A stretch of DNA of 13,163 bases, taken from assembly GCA_002426025.1 (NCBI GenBank), contig DINP01000139.1, positions 12,683-25,845 on the forward strand, written 5' to 3'. How positions within the stretch are numbered: position 1 is the stretch's first letter; each line of letters opens with the position of its first letter. The notes under the pieces were generated by a model that was not told the origin of the DNA, ran no database searches, and was given only the letters and a program-made list of their open reading frames with translations. This document shows positions 1 to 7,765 of the stretch, piece after piece. A program made the position numbers and the translations under genes. Origin of the DNA: Bacteroidales bacterium UBA5537 (GTDB taxonomy: Bacteria; Bacteroidota; Bacteroidia; Bacteroidales; Lentimicrobiaceae).

Positions 1-25
1 ACTTCCCACTTAGTTTCTTGTTCAT
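1..25 (-). CDS. Possible 5' end of a gene running off the left edge
   Basis: On the minus strand an ATG at 25-23 opens a frame with no stop up to the window edge (MNKKLSGK...). It is preceded by an AGAAGGAG-like Shine-Dalgarno sequence (31-38 on the minus strand) five bases before the start. That is a strong signal for a genome whose other genes mostly lack one. The gene would be divergent from the Gre-family gene at 121. Only eight codons are visible, so no product can be named, and a chance match is possible. Confidence 0.3.
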
Positions 26-120
26 TCAATCTCCTTCTGAAATTTCAAAGAATGGCTGAATCTGAATTGTTATCATTGTCACAGATAAGAAATAGATATT
101 GATAACCATAATTATAAAAG

Positions 121-615
121 ATGAGTAGAGCTTTTGTTAACGAAGATGATCAACGTGAAACACCTTTTGTTGCACCCCGGGCGGATTTACCTGAAGGCGT
201 GCCTAATTATGTCACACCTGAAGGAATGGAAGCATTATTAGCAGAAAAGGAATCCTTGCTCTCTGAACTAATCCAGGCAAAACAAGATAAGCATGATAGC
301 CAAAATTCGGTGACTATAGTCAACACAAAACTACAGATGATTGAAAATCGAATATTGTCTGCTCAGGTTATTCAAAAAGAAGACTCAAGTTACAAAGAGG
401 TTGCATTTGGAGCAATTGTGACACTTCAGATTGGTAGTTCAGGTAAAGAGCAAAAATTTCAGATTGTGGGGGTTGATGAGGCTGATTTAAAAAAAGGGAA
501 ACTTGCTTTCACATCTCCTCTTGCCAAAGTATTAATACACAAAAAGGCAGGCGAGTCAGCTATACTGAAACTTGAGCTTGGTGAAAGAATTTTTAAAATA
601 ATTAAAATAGAATAA
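121..615 (+). CDS. GreA/GreB-family transcription elongation factor-like protein
   Basis: This 164-residue protein has the GreA/GreB layout. It has an MSRAFV-type N-terminus, a two-helix coiled coil at about residues 29-82, and a C-terminal FKBP-like domain at about 92-163 with the family segment TSPLAKVLIHKKAGES (131-146). Gre factors enter the RNA polymerase secondary channel and stimulate cleavage of backtracked transcripts, using acidic residues at the coiled-coil tip (GDLKEN in E. coli GreA, Asp41 and Glu44). An ungapped comparison places Lys57 and Ser60 at those positions. Asp56 and Asp59 lie next to them, but there is no GDxxEN motif. The protein may therefore bind polymerase without normal cleavage activity, as proposed for other Gre-like factors. 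The ATG at 121 is the natural start because it gives the family N-terminus. The gene stands alone, between a possible divergent gene and a tRNA. Confidence 0.85.
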   Translation: MSRAFVNEDDQRETPFVAPRADLPEGVPNYVTPEGMEALLAEKESLLSELIQAKQDKHDSQNSVTIVNTKLQMIENRILSAQVIQKEDSSYKEVAFGAIVTLQIGSSGKEQKFQIVGVDEADLKKGKLAFTSPLAKVLIHKKAGESAILKLELGERIFKIIKIE

Positions 616-666
616 GTAAAACAGCAGATATATTTTAGTCTTTTTTTACTGAATCTTCTCTGCCTA

Positions 667-697
667 CTTGGAAATAATAAATTATTGCCTATTTTTG
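667..697 (+). promoter_or_regulatory. Bacteroidota-type promoter of the tRNA-Met gene
   Basis: A TATTTTTG box (690-697) matches the Bacteroidota -7 consensus TAnnTTTG exactly. CTTG (667-670) lies 19 bases upstream as the -33 element, which is the usual spacing. Transcription would start near 703, about ten bases before the tRNA 5' end at 713. Confidence 0.6.
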
Positions 698-712
698 CAC
701 TCCCAAAACAAT

Positions 713-786
713 GGCGGGGTAGCTCAGTTGGTTAGAGCGTCGGATTCATAACCCGGAGGTCACGAGTTCAATTCTCGTCCCCGCTA
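713..786 (+). tRNA. tRNA-Met (anticodon CAT), elongator type
   Basis: A full cloverleaf can be folded by eye. The acceptor stem is GGCGGGG (713-719) with CCCCGCT (779-785), ending in a G-U first pair. The D arm is 722-738 (GCTC/GAGC). The anticodon arm is 740-756 with loop TTCATAA and anticodon CAT at 747-749. The variable loop is AGGTC, and the T arm (762-778) pairs perfectly, ACGAG with CTCGT. The discriminator base is A786 and CCA is not encoded. The paired 1-72 position and the absence of three G-C pairs at the base of the anticodon loop (29-31/39-41) argue against the initiator. One A-C mismatch sits at 31/39 (744/752). A tRNA-Ile2 whose CAT is modified to lysidine cannot be fully excluded. 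Confidence 0.93.
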
Positions 787-796
787 CAAAAGTCAG

Positions 797-825
797 AAGC
801 TGCTTAATGCAGCTTTTTCGTTTTT
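797..825 (+). terminator. Intrinsic terminator after tRNA-Met
   Basis: A 7-bp perfect stem AAGCTGC (797-803) / GCAGCTT (809-815) encloses a TTAAT loop and is followed by a T-rich run interrupted by CG (816-825). It begins ten bases after the tRNA. On the opposite strand the tail is weaker (CTGACTTTTG), so it could also serve as a poor terminator for the leftward cluster that ends at 976. Confidence 0.75.
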
Positions 826-975
826 CATCTCCATAGATATAGATTTTGTTGTTTCCATTCTCTAACCATTTAATTCTGATAAGATATATATCAGGCTTGC
901 TTCCGATCTTATCTGTAGATTTTCTTCTCACAATTTGTATTCACAAAAAGGATATACGACCAGATTCCACTTAAT

Positions 976-1524
976 CTAATCCTGTGATAAATGATTTTTT
1001 TCCAGTACAGATCTGCATTTGTGACATAAAAAATGTTTTTTTTGATCTATATCCTCAACATAGGTACTTGATCTCATAACGCAGGTGGTATTAGTGCAAT
1101 GAATCAATCCGAAAGTATGGCCCAGTTCATGTATAACTTCTTTTCGAAAGCGGTTTACTAAAATCTGATCATCGTTAATAATCCCATATCGTTCATTACT
1201 AAGCCTGTAGACGGAGGCAATTCCGCAACGACCATTCAAATATGCCTGGCCGAAAATATAGGTTAGGATAGGTATAAAAAGGTCAACATTAAAAAGTCCT
1301 ATTGTTTTAGAGTTTATGGTAGCAAAAGATTCATCAATCTTATCCAGAAGTCTGTTTGCGTCGTATTGTCTTCTTAATGGATTATAAAACTCACTAAGAT
1401 CCCAATGACCTTCCTGTAGAATAACCGGAAGTGAAAATTCATGTTCAACATCCCTGGATATAATTTCGGAAAGTTCTTTCCCAAAATACCCGAAAGAAAT
1501 CAACACGATATTTTTCAGATCCAT
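976..1524 (-). CDS. amzA: Archaemetzincin-family zinc metallopeptidase
   Basis: The 182-residue protein carries the complete archaemetzincin signature near its C-terminus. The zinc-binding motif is HELGHTFGLIH, in which the three His bind catalytic zinc and the Glu is the general base. Cys follows immediately, then a CVM segment (the Met of the metzincin turn) and FLCHKC. Together the four Cys match the second, structural zinc site of this family. There is no signal peptide, so it should be cytoplasmic. Archaemetzincins (AMZ/AmzA) are metzincin-clan proteases of uncertain physiological substrate. I chose the ATG at 1524 because it gives the short family N-terminus MDLKNIVLISFG. A TTG at 1584 would extend it by 20 residues and overlap the preceding stop. 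It lies 52 bp after the sigma-54 regulator and is probably the last gene of the cluster, so it may help turn over or process a component of the system; that is inference. Confidence 0.88.
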   Translation of the reverse strand: MDLKNIVLISFGYFGKELSEIISRDVEHEFSLPVILQEGHWDLSEFYNPLRRQYDANRLLDKIDESFATINSKTIGLFNVDLFIPILTYIFGQAYLNGRCGIASVYRLSNERYGIINDDQILVNRFRKEVIHELGHTFGLIHCTNTTCVMRSSTYVEDIDQKKHFLCHKCRSVLEKNHLSQD

Positions 1525-1576
1525 TAATTGATAATTTGGATGAAATAATTGAGTATTATAAAATGCTTGTTTACTG

Positions 1577-2917
1577 CTATTCAATCTGCTTCAGATCATA
1601 TTTTCTGATTTTATTGTATAAGGTTACCCTGTCAACCTTTAGCGCTTTGGCTGTTGCAGAGATGTTCCAGTTGTACCGTAATAAAATCTGGTAGATATGA
1701 TTTTTTTCAAGTTCATCAAGACTTTCTGTTGTAGTCTGCACGGCGGTTTTTCCTAAAGGAAGGTCTTTTAGCGTAATTTTCTTTCCATTTCCTACAACAA
1801 TAGCCCGCTCAATCATATTCTCAAGTTCACGGATATTTCCGGGGAAAGGAAATTCTTCTATCCGTTTTAAAGCAGTCGGTTCGATGGTAATCAAAGGCTT
1901 ATTCATGGCTGTGCAGTATTTTCTGATAAAATATTCAACAAGCAATGGAATATCTTTGATTCGTTCACGTAACGGTGGAACGGTGATATTTACTACGTTT
2001 AGCCGGTAATAGAGGTCTTCACGAAATGTCCCTTTTTCAACCATGGTTTTTAAATCCCGGTTTGTAGCACATATTACTCTGAAATCGGAGGTTATTTCCT
2101 TGTTGCCGCCAACGCGGACAAAACTTTTGGATTCGAGAACCCGGAGCAGTTCGACCTGCATCTTAGGGGAAATAGTTGCAATTTCATCGAGAAAAATGGT
2201 GCCACTATCGGCCATTTCAAACCGGCCTTTACGGTTGTAAATTGCCCCGGTAAACGCACCTTTTTCATGTCCGAATAATTCGCTTTCAAGCAGGCTTTCT
2301 GTCAGCGATCCGCAATGAACACTAACCATAGGGAAGAATCTTCGGGAAGAATTTGCATGGATGGCTCTGGCTACAAGTTCTTTACCTGTACCGCTTTCTC
2401 CCGTAATAATAACTGAAGCATTAGATTGGGCAACACTTTCAATTTCCTTGAGTACCTGCTGCATGGCTTCACTCTCTCCAACCATATCTTCAACATTCTC
2501 AAGAGAAATGACTTTCTCTTTCAGAATTTCATTCTCCTCAATAAGTGATATTTGCTTTGAAGCATTTCTGATCAGATGTGAAAGGTCATCAGGATCGAAG
2601 GGCTTTGTTATATAATCAAAGGCACCATCTTTAAGTGCCTGCACTGCAGTATCTACAGTTGCAAAAGCTGTCATCATAATAACGATGGATTCTTTTCTGA
2701 TTGCCTTAATCCGGCGCAGCATTTCCAAGCCATCCATTCCGGGCATTTTAATATCAGCCAGGACAATATCAAAACTCTCTGATTCGAGTATTGCTAATCC
2801 CTTTTTTGCATTTTCGGCGCATTCAACACGATAACCGTCTTCGACAAACCAGTTGAATAATGAATCTCTTACAGATTCTTCATCATCTACAATTAATATT
2901 GAGATTTTTTTTGCCAT
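1577..2917 (-). CDS. NtrC-family sigma-54-dependent response regulator
   Basis: This 446-residue protein has the three standard domains. The receiver domain (5-120) has acidic residues Asp11/Asp12, phosphoacceptor Asp55 and Lys105. The sigma-54 AAA+ activator domain (about 143-372) has Walker A GESGTGKE (173-180), the sigma-54-contacting GAFTGA loop (220-225) and Walker B TIFLDE (240-245). A Fis-type helix-turn-helix spans about 400-442. It should bind enhancer DNA and remodel sigma-54 holoenzyme when phosphorylated. The ATG at 2917 follows the kinase stop by four bases and has an AGAAGGG upstream. A TTG at 2938 is possible but would overlap the kinase. The cognate kinase is almost certainly the adjacent haem-motif histidine kinase. 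A plausible target is the -24/-12 element near 9540-9554. Confidence 0.96.
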   Translation of the reverse strand: MAKKISILIVDDEESVRDSLFNWFVEDGYRVECAENAKKGLAILESESFDIVLADIKMPGMDGLEMLRRIKAIRKESIVIMMTAFATVDTAVQALKDGAFDYITKPFDPDDLSHLIRNASKQISLIEENEILKEKVISLENVEDMVGESEAMQQVLKEIESVAQSNASVIITGESGTGKELVARAIHANSSRRFFPMVSVHCGSLTESLLESELFGHEKGAFTGAIYNRKGRFEMADSGTIFLDEIATISPKMQVELLRVLESKSFVRVGGNKEITSDFRVICATNRDLKTMVEKGTFREDLYYRLNVVNITVPPLRERIKDIPLLVEYFIRKYCTAMNKPLITIEPTALKRIEEFPFPGNIRELENMIERAIVVGNGKKITLKDLPLGKTAVQTTTESLDELEKNHIYQILLRYNWNISATAKALKVDRVTLYNKIRKYDLKQIE

Positions 2918-2921
2918 GGTT

Positions 2922-4601
2922 TTATTTCCCTTCTGCAATTATCAATGGTAAAGTGATAGAAATGGTTGTACCTTTTCCGCGTTCTGAAATTACATCAATT
3001 CTTCCTTTGTGATTTTGAATAATGCCATGGACTATCGCAAGTCCCAATCCAATACCACTTGCATCTTCTTTTGTTGAGAAGAAAGGTTCAAAAATATGTG
3101 GTATATCCTGTTCGGGAATGCCTGTCCCATCGTCAGATATGTCAATTCTAATATGCTCATTGTCAGGATTATAAGTTCTGATCAGGACCTCTCCATTTTC
3201 GGAAACAGCTTCTGATGCATTAACTAGTATAGCAACACATGCCTGTTTTATCTGGTTAGGACTGCAAAATATAATTTCCGGATTGGCCGAAAAGTCTGAT
3301 AAAAAGTTAATATTGGCAATTTTCATTGGATGCGCCATCAGTTCAACAATATCATGCAAAATTTCATGAAGGTGCTTGGGTTCAAACCCATCCTGATTTT
3401 TCCTGGAAAAGTCCAGTAATCCTTTAACAATATCGCCACAACGTTTTGTTTCATTTTCAATAAGCTTCAAATGCTTTAACATCGACTCCTTCTTGATCGG
3501 GTCAAGTTCCTGAATGTTAAGTTGTTTGTATACCAGTTTTGTGTAAACCAGTATCCCTGACAATGGATTGTTAATTTCGTGCGCAACAGAAAGAGATAAT
3601 TTGCCTAATGAGGCAATTCTTTCAATGTTAATCAGTTCACTATGCGCTTGTCCTAATTCTTCTGACTTTTTCTGTACCTTGTACTCAAGTTGCTGTGACC
3701 AGTTTTGTAATTCATTGGTAGCTTTCTGCAGATTATCAAGCATATTATTGAATGCTTTTGATACCATTGTCATATCCGAGAGCTGATTAGGACTTATAAC
3801 AAGTCTGGTGCTTTTGTCTCCTCTTGCAACAGCTACACTAGCCTTAATTAATGCATTCAATGGATCTTTGATTTTTTTGCGTGTAAAGAAGATTAAAAAC
3901 AAAACAAGTAAAATAGTCATTAGTGCTGCCATTAAAAAATAATCAGTCGTCGATTTGAGGAGAGCAGCATCCAGGGTTTTAAGGGGAATCTTTATTATGA
4001 GAGAACCAAGTATTTTATCACTCTGACTATGTGCATGGCATGAGCTTTCGTAGCACGAACTGCTGTTCTTGATGGGTGATTTTATCAGAAGGTACCTGTT
4101 GTTACTGTTATTATGGTTCATGCTGCATTCGCTGTTGACATCAATGATTCTGTAAGATTTTTCATTTGGTGAAAACATTGTTGCGAAATCACTGTGACAA
4201 CTAATGCAGTTGGGGTCACAATGACTAGTTGTATCACTTGATATTGAGGAGTATACCAGAAAATTCGATTGGTCATACATATTAACATCTTCAATACCTG
4301 ACATTGTATTGATGACGTCAAGTGTACTTTGCAGCGATGTGCGGTCGTTTTCAAGCATTGAACGATATAAGGCACTTTCAACAAGAAATCCGATGTTATT
4401 TCCGTTCTCACGGATTACAGATTTCATGTATTCCTCATTAACCGATCTGAAAATAATCCCAAATGAGACGAATAGAAAAAACAGGGAAACAGTAATAATG
4501 ATAACGACTCTGCCATAGATTGAAGACCTGAATTTAACATACCTCTTTATAATAGGTCTTCCTGTTCTTTTTTTTCTGGTAAATTTTTTAAACCAACTCA
4601 T
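2922..4601 (-). CDS. Membrane sensor histidine kinase with periplasmic c-haem-like motifs
   Basis: The 559-residue kinase has transmembrane helix 1 (31-51), a periplasmic domain (about 52-217), helix 2 (about 219-239), HAMP (about 238-292), a coiled coil (about 285-325), a HisKA domain with phospho-His341 in SVAHEINNPLSG, and an NtrB-like HATPase with N-box Asn461, DDGTGIP (490-496) and GIGLGLAIV (516-524). The periplasmic part contains CISCH (132-136), a canonical c-haem attachment motif preceded by a further Cys128. It also contains CYESSCH (183-189), a Cx4CH variant, plus His127, His163 and His191 as possible axial ligands. I infer covalent haem attachment in the periplasm and sensing of redox state or a gaseous ligand. 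The ATG at 4601 follows a candidate promoter box. Its stop lies four bases before the regulator start, so the two are translationally close partners. Confidence 0.93.
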   Translation of the reverse strand: MSWFKKFTRKKRTGRPIIKRYVKFRSSIYGRVVIIITVSLFFLFVSFGIIFRSVNEEYMKSVIRENGNNIGFLVESALYRSMLENDRTSLQSTLDVINTMSGIEDVNMYDQSNFLVYSSISSDTTSHCDPNCISCHSDFATMFSPNEKSYRIIDVNSECSMNHNNSNNRYLLIKSPIKNSSSCYESSCHAHSQSDKILGSLIIKIPLKTLDAALLKSTTDYFLMAALMTILLVLFLIFFTRKKIKDPLNALIKASVAVARGDKSTRLVISPNQLSDMTMVSKAFNNMLDNLQKATNELQNWSQQLEYKVQKKSEELGQAHSELINIERIASLGKLSLSVAHEINNPLSGILVYTKLVYKQLNIQELDPIKKESMLKHLKLIENETKRCGDIVKGLLDFSRKNQDGFEPKHLHEILHDIVELMAHPMKIANINFLSDFSANPEIIFCSPNQIKQACVAILVNASEAVSENGEVLIRTYNPDNEHIRIDISDDGTGIPEQDIPHIFEPFFSTKEDASGIGLGLAIVHGIIQNHKGRIDVISERGKGTTISITLPLIIAEGK

Positions 4602-4617
4602 AGCTGTATTCTTGTCT

Positions 4618-4625
4618 CAAATATA
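4618..4625 (-). promoter_or_regulatory. Candidate -7 box for the kinase/regulator genes
   Basis: On the minus strand TATATTTG matches TAnnTTTG exactly. It would start transcription near 4612, leaving a leader of about eleven bases before the kinase ATG. No convincing -33 TTTG lies 19-21 bases upstream, so this is a weak call. If real, it gives the regulatory pair a basal promoter separate from the upstream operon. Confidence 0.35.
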
Positions 4626-4785
4626 AAGGCTAATTTAACCTTTAATTCTTAAACATGTTAAGATTTTAGATGCTATTTTTAAAACTAGCCTATTGCTTAT
4701 TAAGTAATTAATAATTAGGAAGATACAAGAGTAAAAGGATATGAAATTCACATCGCTTTTTTAAATTTCGAGAAATATCAGAGTT

Positions 4786-4804
4786 CCTGAAATAAATTTT
4801 CAGG
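4786..4804 (-). terminator. Hairpin downstream of the second GcvH-like gene
   Basis: A 7-bp perfect stem CCTGAAA (4786-4792) / TTTCAGG (4798-4804) lies about 70 bp beyond the stop at 4876, in the 274-bp gap before the kinase gene. A smaller GGG/CCC repeat adjoins it. No T-run follows on the minus strand, so it may attenuate transcription, stabilise the mRNA 3' end or have no role. Confidence 0.25.
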
Positions 4805-4875
4805 GTAATAAACCCGTTAAATAAGCATGTTACCAAAGATAATTTTTCTCAATAAAAGCAGAACACTCAATTGTT

Positions 4876-5595
4876 TTATAGAGAGTTGTTTAAAAAGTTT
4901 TGCTGGAAATCCTGCCATATTTCTTGGGGCAGATCAGATAGTGGCTGGTCGCGTAATTCACCACCATCCTGTAGAATGATTTTTGAAGGATCTGGTGAAT
5001 ATTTTGCCATTGAAGAAGCTAAAAAGTCTTTAAATCTTTCCAATTCAGATGCCGACCATTTTGTCGCATCATCCGCCAGGAAATAAGAGTTTGTCTCAGC
5101 AATCCATTTAAAGGGCTTCACTTTATATATCCATCCTTTACTGGTCGGATCCTCATTCAATAACTCGTTACCAGAGGTGAGCAATGGATTTGCATCGAGG
5201 ATTTCTCCCGAAATAGGAGCAAAGACCTTTAGATGCTTTCCATTTTGATTGATCTCAGCCAACAGATCACCTTTATTTATTTTTTCACCGGGTTGTTTAA
5301 GTGAGCTGAATTTAACGCCTCCGGTAATATGCATAAGTAAGTCATCCAGGCCAACTTTAGCAATTCCTGATTTTTCGAGATGTGTCCATGTGTGATTTTT
5401 ACTGAAAAACAATCCCTGAGGAATCTTTAATGCATCGAATGTAAGATTGTCCAGTGTTTTTTGAATTTGCCTGCTTAGTCGGGCCTGTTTGTTTAGCAGA
5501 TACCAGAAAGGGATGAGAATGGCAAAAAATAATATTATTGCCAGGTATTCAATGCCTTTTGTATCAAAGATGTTGTGGTATGTAAATCCGTCCAT
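4876..5595 (-). CDS. Membrane-tethered GcvH (lipoyl)-like protein
   Basis: The 239-residue protein has a short acidic N-terminus, one transmembrane helix (about 17-34) followed by a basic stretch (NKQARLSRQIQK), a GcvH-like hammerhead domain (about 59-162) and a C-terminal extension (about 163-239). The charge pattern predicts N-out, C-in, so the GcvH-like domain is cytoplasmic. Recognisable family features are HTW near the start of the domain and the APISGEI hairpin (126-132). The lipoyl-lysine region (ESVKA in GcvH) reads INQNGKHLKVF: an ungapped comparison puts Gly119 at the lysine position, with Lys120 one residue later. Lipoylation is therefore doubtful. The tail IILQDGGE...EIWQDF (206-230) is shared with the large substrate-binding/GcvH fusion protein upstream, so the two are homologous over this part. 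It follows the HybB-like gene by 48 bp and is the last gene before the regulatory pair. It is not a normal glycine-cleavage H protein. Confidence 0.85.
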   Translation of the reverse strand: MDGFTYHNIFDTKGIEYLAIILFFAILIPFWYLLNKQARLSRQIQKTLDNLTFDALKIPQGLFFSKNHTWTHLEKSGIAKVGLDDLLMHITGGVKFSSLKQPGEKINKGDLLAEINQNGKHLKVFAPISGEILDANPLLTSGNELLNEDPTSKGWIYKVKPFKWIAETNSYFLADDATKWSASELERFKDFLASSMAKYSPDPSKIILQDGGELRDQPLSDLPQEIWQDFQQNFLNNSL

Positions 5596-5643
5596 TTCAA
5601 GTTTTTTTAAGTTATTTTTAACAGAACAGAATATATGATTTTA

Positions 5644-6870
5644 TTAATCTTCTTTTGCCCATGACGGGGGATCATTTAGAACCGGCATACGATTAATAAT
5701 CCATCTGAAAATCCAGATTTCTGTGAAAATTACAGCCAGGGTAACAACAATCTCCATCCAGGATGGAAAGTAGTGTACAGGAGCATCCCATCTGAAACCG
5801 ATTACCGTCACATTCAGCCGGTTAATTATTATTCCAAGCATTGTTAAGATAGCTGCAACTCTGACCATTAATATGTTGCTTTTCCGATAGCTATATACGA
5901 ATAATAGCATAGGTAGAAGTACAAAGCCAAACATCTCAACCAAAAACCAATAACCCATTGGGGAGTTTAGCAGATCCCAATGTTTGCCATGGATGAATAC
6001 AAGTAATTGAAGGAAAAAGTAAGCGAACATAGCACCGGCGCAAATTTTTGATAATCCTGTTAAAATCCCTTTCTGAGCTTTGTGATTTTTTTCACTGATT
6101 TTACTGAAAAATACCTTATGACTGATGGATCCTTCAAAAATTACCATTGAGAGTCCGGCAAAAATACTTGACACTAAAAACAGCACAGGAATAAATTCAG
6201 AATACCATAATGGGTGTATTTTATCCTTTGCCATCAGGTAAAGAGCTCCCAGACCCGATTGGTGCAGAGTGGACAATGTGATACCAAAGATTACTGCACC
6301 AATGGTCATTCCGGAAAGTATTTTTCTTGCCCTGCGGGCTCCAAGCCATTCTGCAATAGTAGGAGAGAATTCAATCAGTTCGGCAATCATATAGAGCATA
6401 AAATGCCAGGCAACCAGAAACAGAACCGAACTTGTTCCAAAGTTATTTCCAATTATCGGATTCACCACATTCCAAGGTCTTCCCAGATCGAGCAGTAGTG
6501 CCCCGGCATAAAAAACATAAGCAAGGAAGCCGTTTAAAACGGTAATCCTGACAATTGAATGATACTTTTTCAGGTTCAGGATGTAGACCATAAATGTGAG
6601 CACATAAGCTCCCCCGGCAAAGGCAACGCCAGTTACAACATCAAATCCTATCCATAATCCCCAGGGAATTTCCTGAGTGAGGTTGGTTATGGAACCTATG
6701 CCTTTCCAGAAACGGATCACAATCAATGCTAAACCAAGGAGAATGATGGGAATAGAAATAATATTGAATGGAGTCAGCCATTTTCCTTTGGGTTTTAATT
6801 CGTTGAAAATGAAACGCCAGATTGACCTGTTGTCATTCTCTTTCGCTACAACATATGCAGGATTACTCAT
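5644..6870 (-). CDS. HybB/NrfD-family integral membrane quinone-reactive subunit
   Basis: The 408-residue, very hydrophobic protein has about ten predicted transmembrane helices (roughly 36-52, 72-100, 110-128, 147-166, 190-207, 228-247, 276-296, 316-337, 343-360, 381-400). It resembles the HybB branch of the NrfD/PsrC superfamily, including the IPWGLWIGFDVVTGVAFAGG segment at 68-87 and the DLGRPW segment at 128-133. These proteins exchange electrons between the menaquinone pool and a periplasmic iron-sulfur partner. The ATG at 6870 overlaps the preceding HybA-like stop as ATGAGTAA, a sign of translational coupling. A GTG at 6909 is less likely because it would lie well inside the upstream gene. 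No haem b is expected in this family. No catalytic subunit is encoded nearby, so the terminal donor or acceptor is unknown. Confidence 0.93.
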   Translation of the reverse strand: MSNPAYVVAKENDNRSIWRFIFNELKPKGKWLTPFNIISIPIILLGLALIVIRFWKGIGSITNLTQEIPWGLWIGFDVVTGVAFAGGAYVLTFMVYILNLKKYHSIVRITVLNGFLAYVFYAGALLLDLGRPWNVVNPIIGNNFGTSSVLFLVAWHFMLYMIAELIEFSPTIAEWLGARRARKILSGMTIGAVIFGITLSTLHQSGLGALYLMAKDKIHPLWYSEFIPVLFLVSSIFAGLSMVIFEGSISHKVFFSKISEKNHKAQKGILTGLSKICAGAMFAYFFLQLLVFIHGKHWDLLNSPMGYWFLVEMFGFVLLPMLLFVYSYRKSNILMVRVAAILTMLGIIINRLNVTVIGFRWDAPVHYFPSWMEIVVTLAVIFTEIWIFRWIINRMPVLNDPPSWAKED

Positions 6871-7723
6871 TTTCTTCTTCTTTAGGGAGGTTGTTTTTTG
6901 TGGCTTCACGAATTCCTAATAGCAATGGAGGTAAAAGGACAAAAATTGAGGGAACACTAAAGAGAAATCCTTTAGACAATTCCGGATAGGAAGAATTCTG
7001 AAGTTTTGTATTAAATCCAAGTTCGTCAAAATCAGCCGAAGCAAGGTATAAAAGTCCGGTTCCTCCAGCTACATCCTCGCCGTATATCTTACCATTATAA
7101 TCCTTCGGATTTTCAGCTATCCTTTTGTGAGCTTCTGCCAATAATTCCCTGCGTGTTCCGAAAATTAATGCATCACCACATGCTTCAGCACAGGCAGGAA
7201 TTTCGCCTTTAATAATCCGGTCATAACACATATCACATTTTTGAATCTTCGGATTGGCGCTGTGGTATTCAAATTTTGGTACATCAAAGGGGCATGAAAC
7301 CATGCAGTAGCGACAGCCCATGCATTTATCCTCACGCCAGATAACAGGGCCTTCTCTTGTCTTGTACATAGCCTGGGTTAGGCAGGCTGCAGCACATGCC
7401 GGTTCGTTGCAGTGCATACACTGGTTTCTGACAAATAATTCGCCTTTAGAAGTGTCGTATTTGTTAATAACTCCACGCCTCGTTTCATTTGTCTTTCTAA
7501 TGACGCCTGCTTTTAATTCATCGTCTGGCTCAGGAAAATCGTGTGCTTTTGCACAGGCATTTTCGCAGCTTCTGCAGCCAATACAAATGGTTGAATCAAA
7601 AAGCATCGCATGGAATTCCGTATCATCTTCATTTGGATTTGGAGAGCCAAAACCCTTTCCCACCGCAAGGGTAAGTCCTGCAAACCCGATTGTTTTTATA
7701 AAGTTTCGCCGATCTAAACTCAT
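6863..7723 (-). CDS. TAT-exported HybA-like 4x[4Fe-4S] electron-transfer protein
   Basis: The 286-residue protein begins with a twin-arginine signal (RRNFIK, 5-10, then a hydrophobic stretch). It carries four cysteine clusters: C47-C50-C53-C57, C102-C105-C110-C114, C134-C137-C140-C144 and C163-C166-C178-C182. This is the DmsB/HybA pattern for four [4Fe-4S] centres. A C-terminal hydrophobic helix (about 254-271) should anchor it in the membrane, as in HybA. It would be folded in the cytoplasm, exported by TAT and docked on the periplasmic side of the HybB-like protein, passing electrons to or from quinone. I chose ATG 7723, which puts RR at residues 5-6; a TTG at 7750 would add nine residues. 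The gene follows the substrate-binding/GcvH fusion by 42 bp and overlaps the HybB-like gene by 8 bp. Confidence 0.95.
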   Translation of the reverse strand: MSLDRRNFIKTIGFAGLTLAVGKGFGSPNPNEDDTEFHAMLFDSTICIGCRSCENACAKAHDFPEPDDELKAGVIRKTNETRRGVINKYDTSKGELFVRNQCMHCNEPACAAACLTQAMYKTREGPVIWREDKCMGCRYCMVSCPFDVPKFEYHSANPKIQKCDMCYDRIIKGEIPACAEACGDALIFGTRRELLAEAHKRIAENPKDYNGKIYGEDVAGGTGLLYLASADFDELGFNTKLQNSSYPELSKGFLFSVPSIFVLLPPLLLGIREATKNNLPKEEENE

Positions 7724-7765
7724 AGTTTTGATATTGAGGTTAATAATCAAGAATTATACAAGAGA

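Noticed and set aside
616..660. T-rich stretch after the Gre-family gene as a terminator
   Set aside because: There is a run of seven T but no convincing GC-containing stem before it.
746..931. Minus-strand open frame of 61 codons ending in GTRIELVTSGL
   Set aside because: Its C-terminal part is the antisense of the tRNA-Met gene, a frequent false protein, and its start would be GTG with no support.
2043..2615. Open frames opposite the sigma-54 regulator
   Set aside because: They are antisense shadows of a fully recognisable NtrC-type protein and encode nothing family-like.
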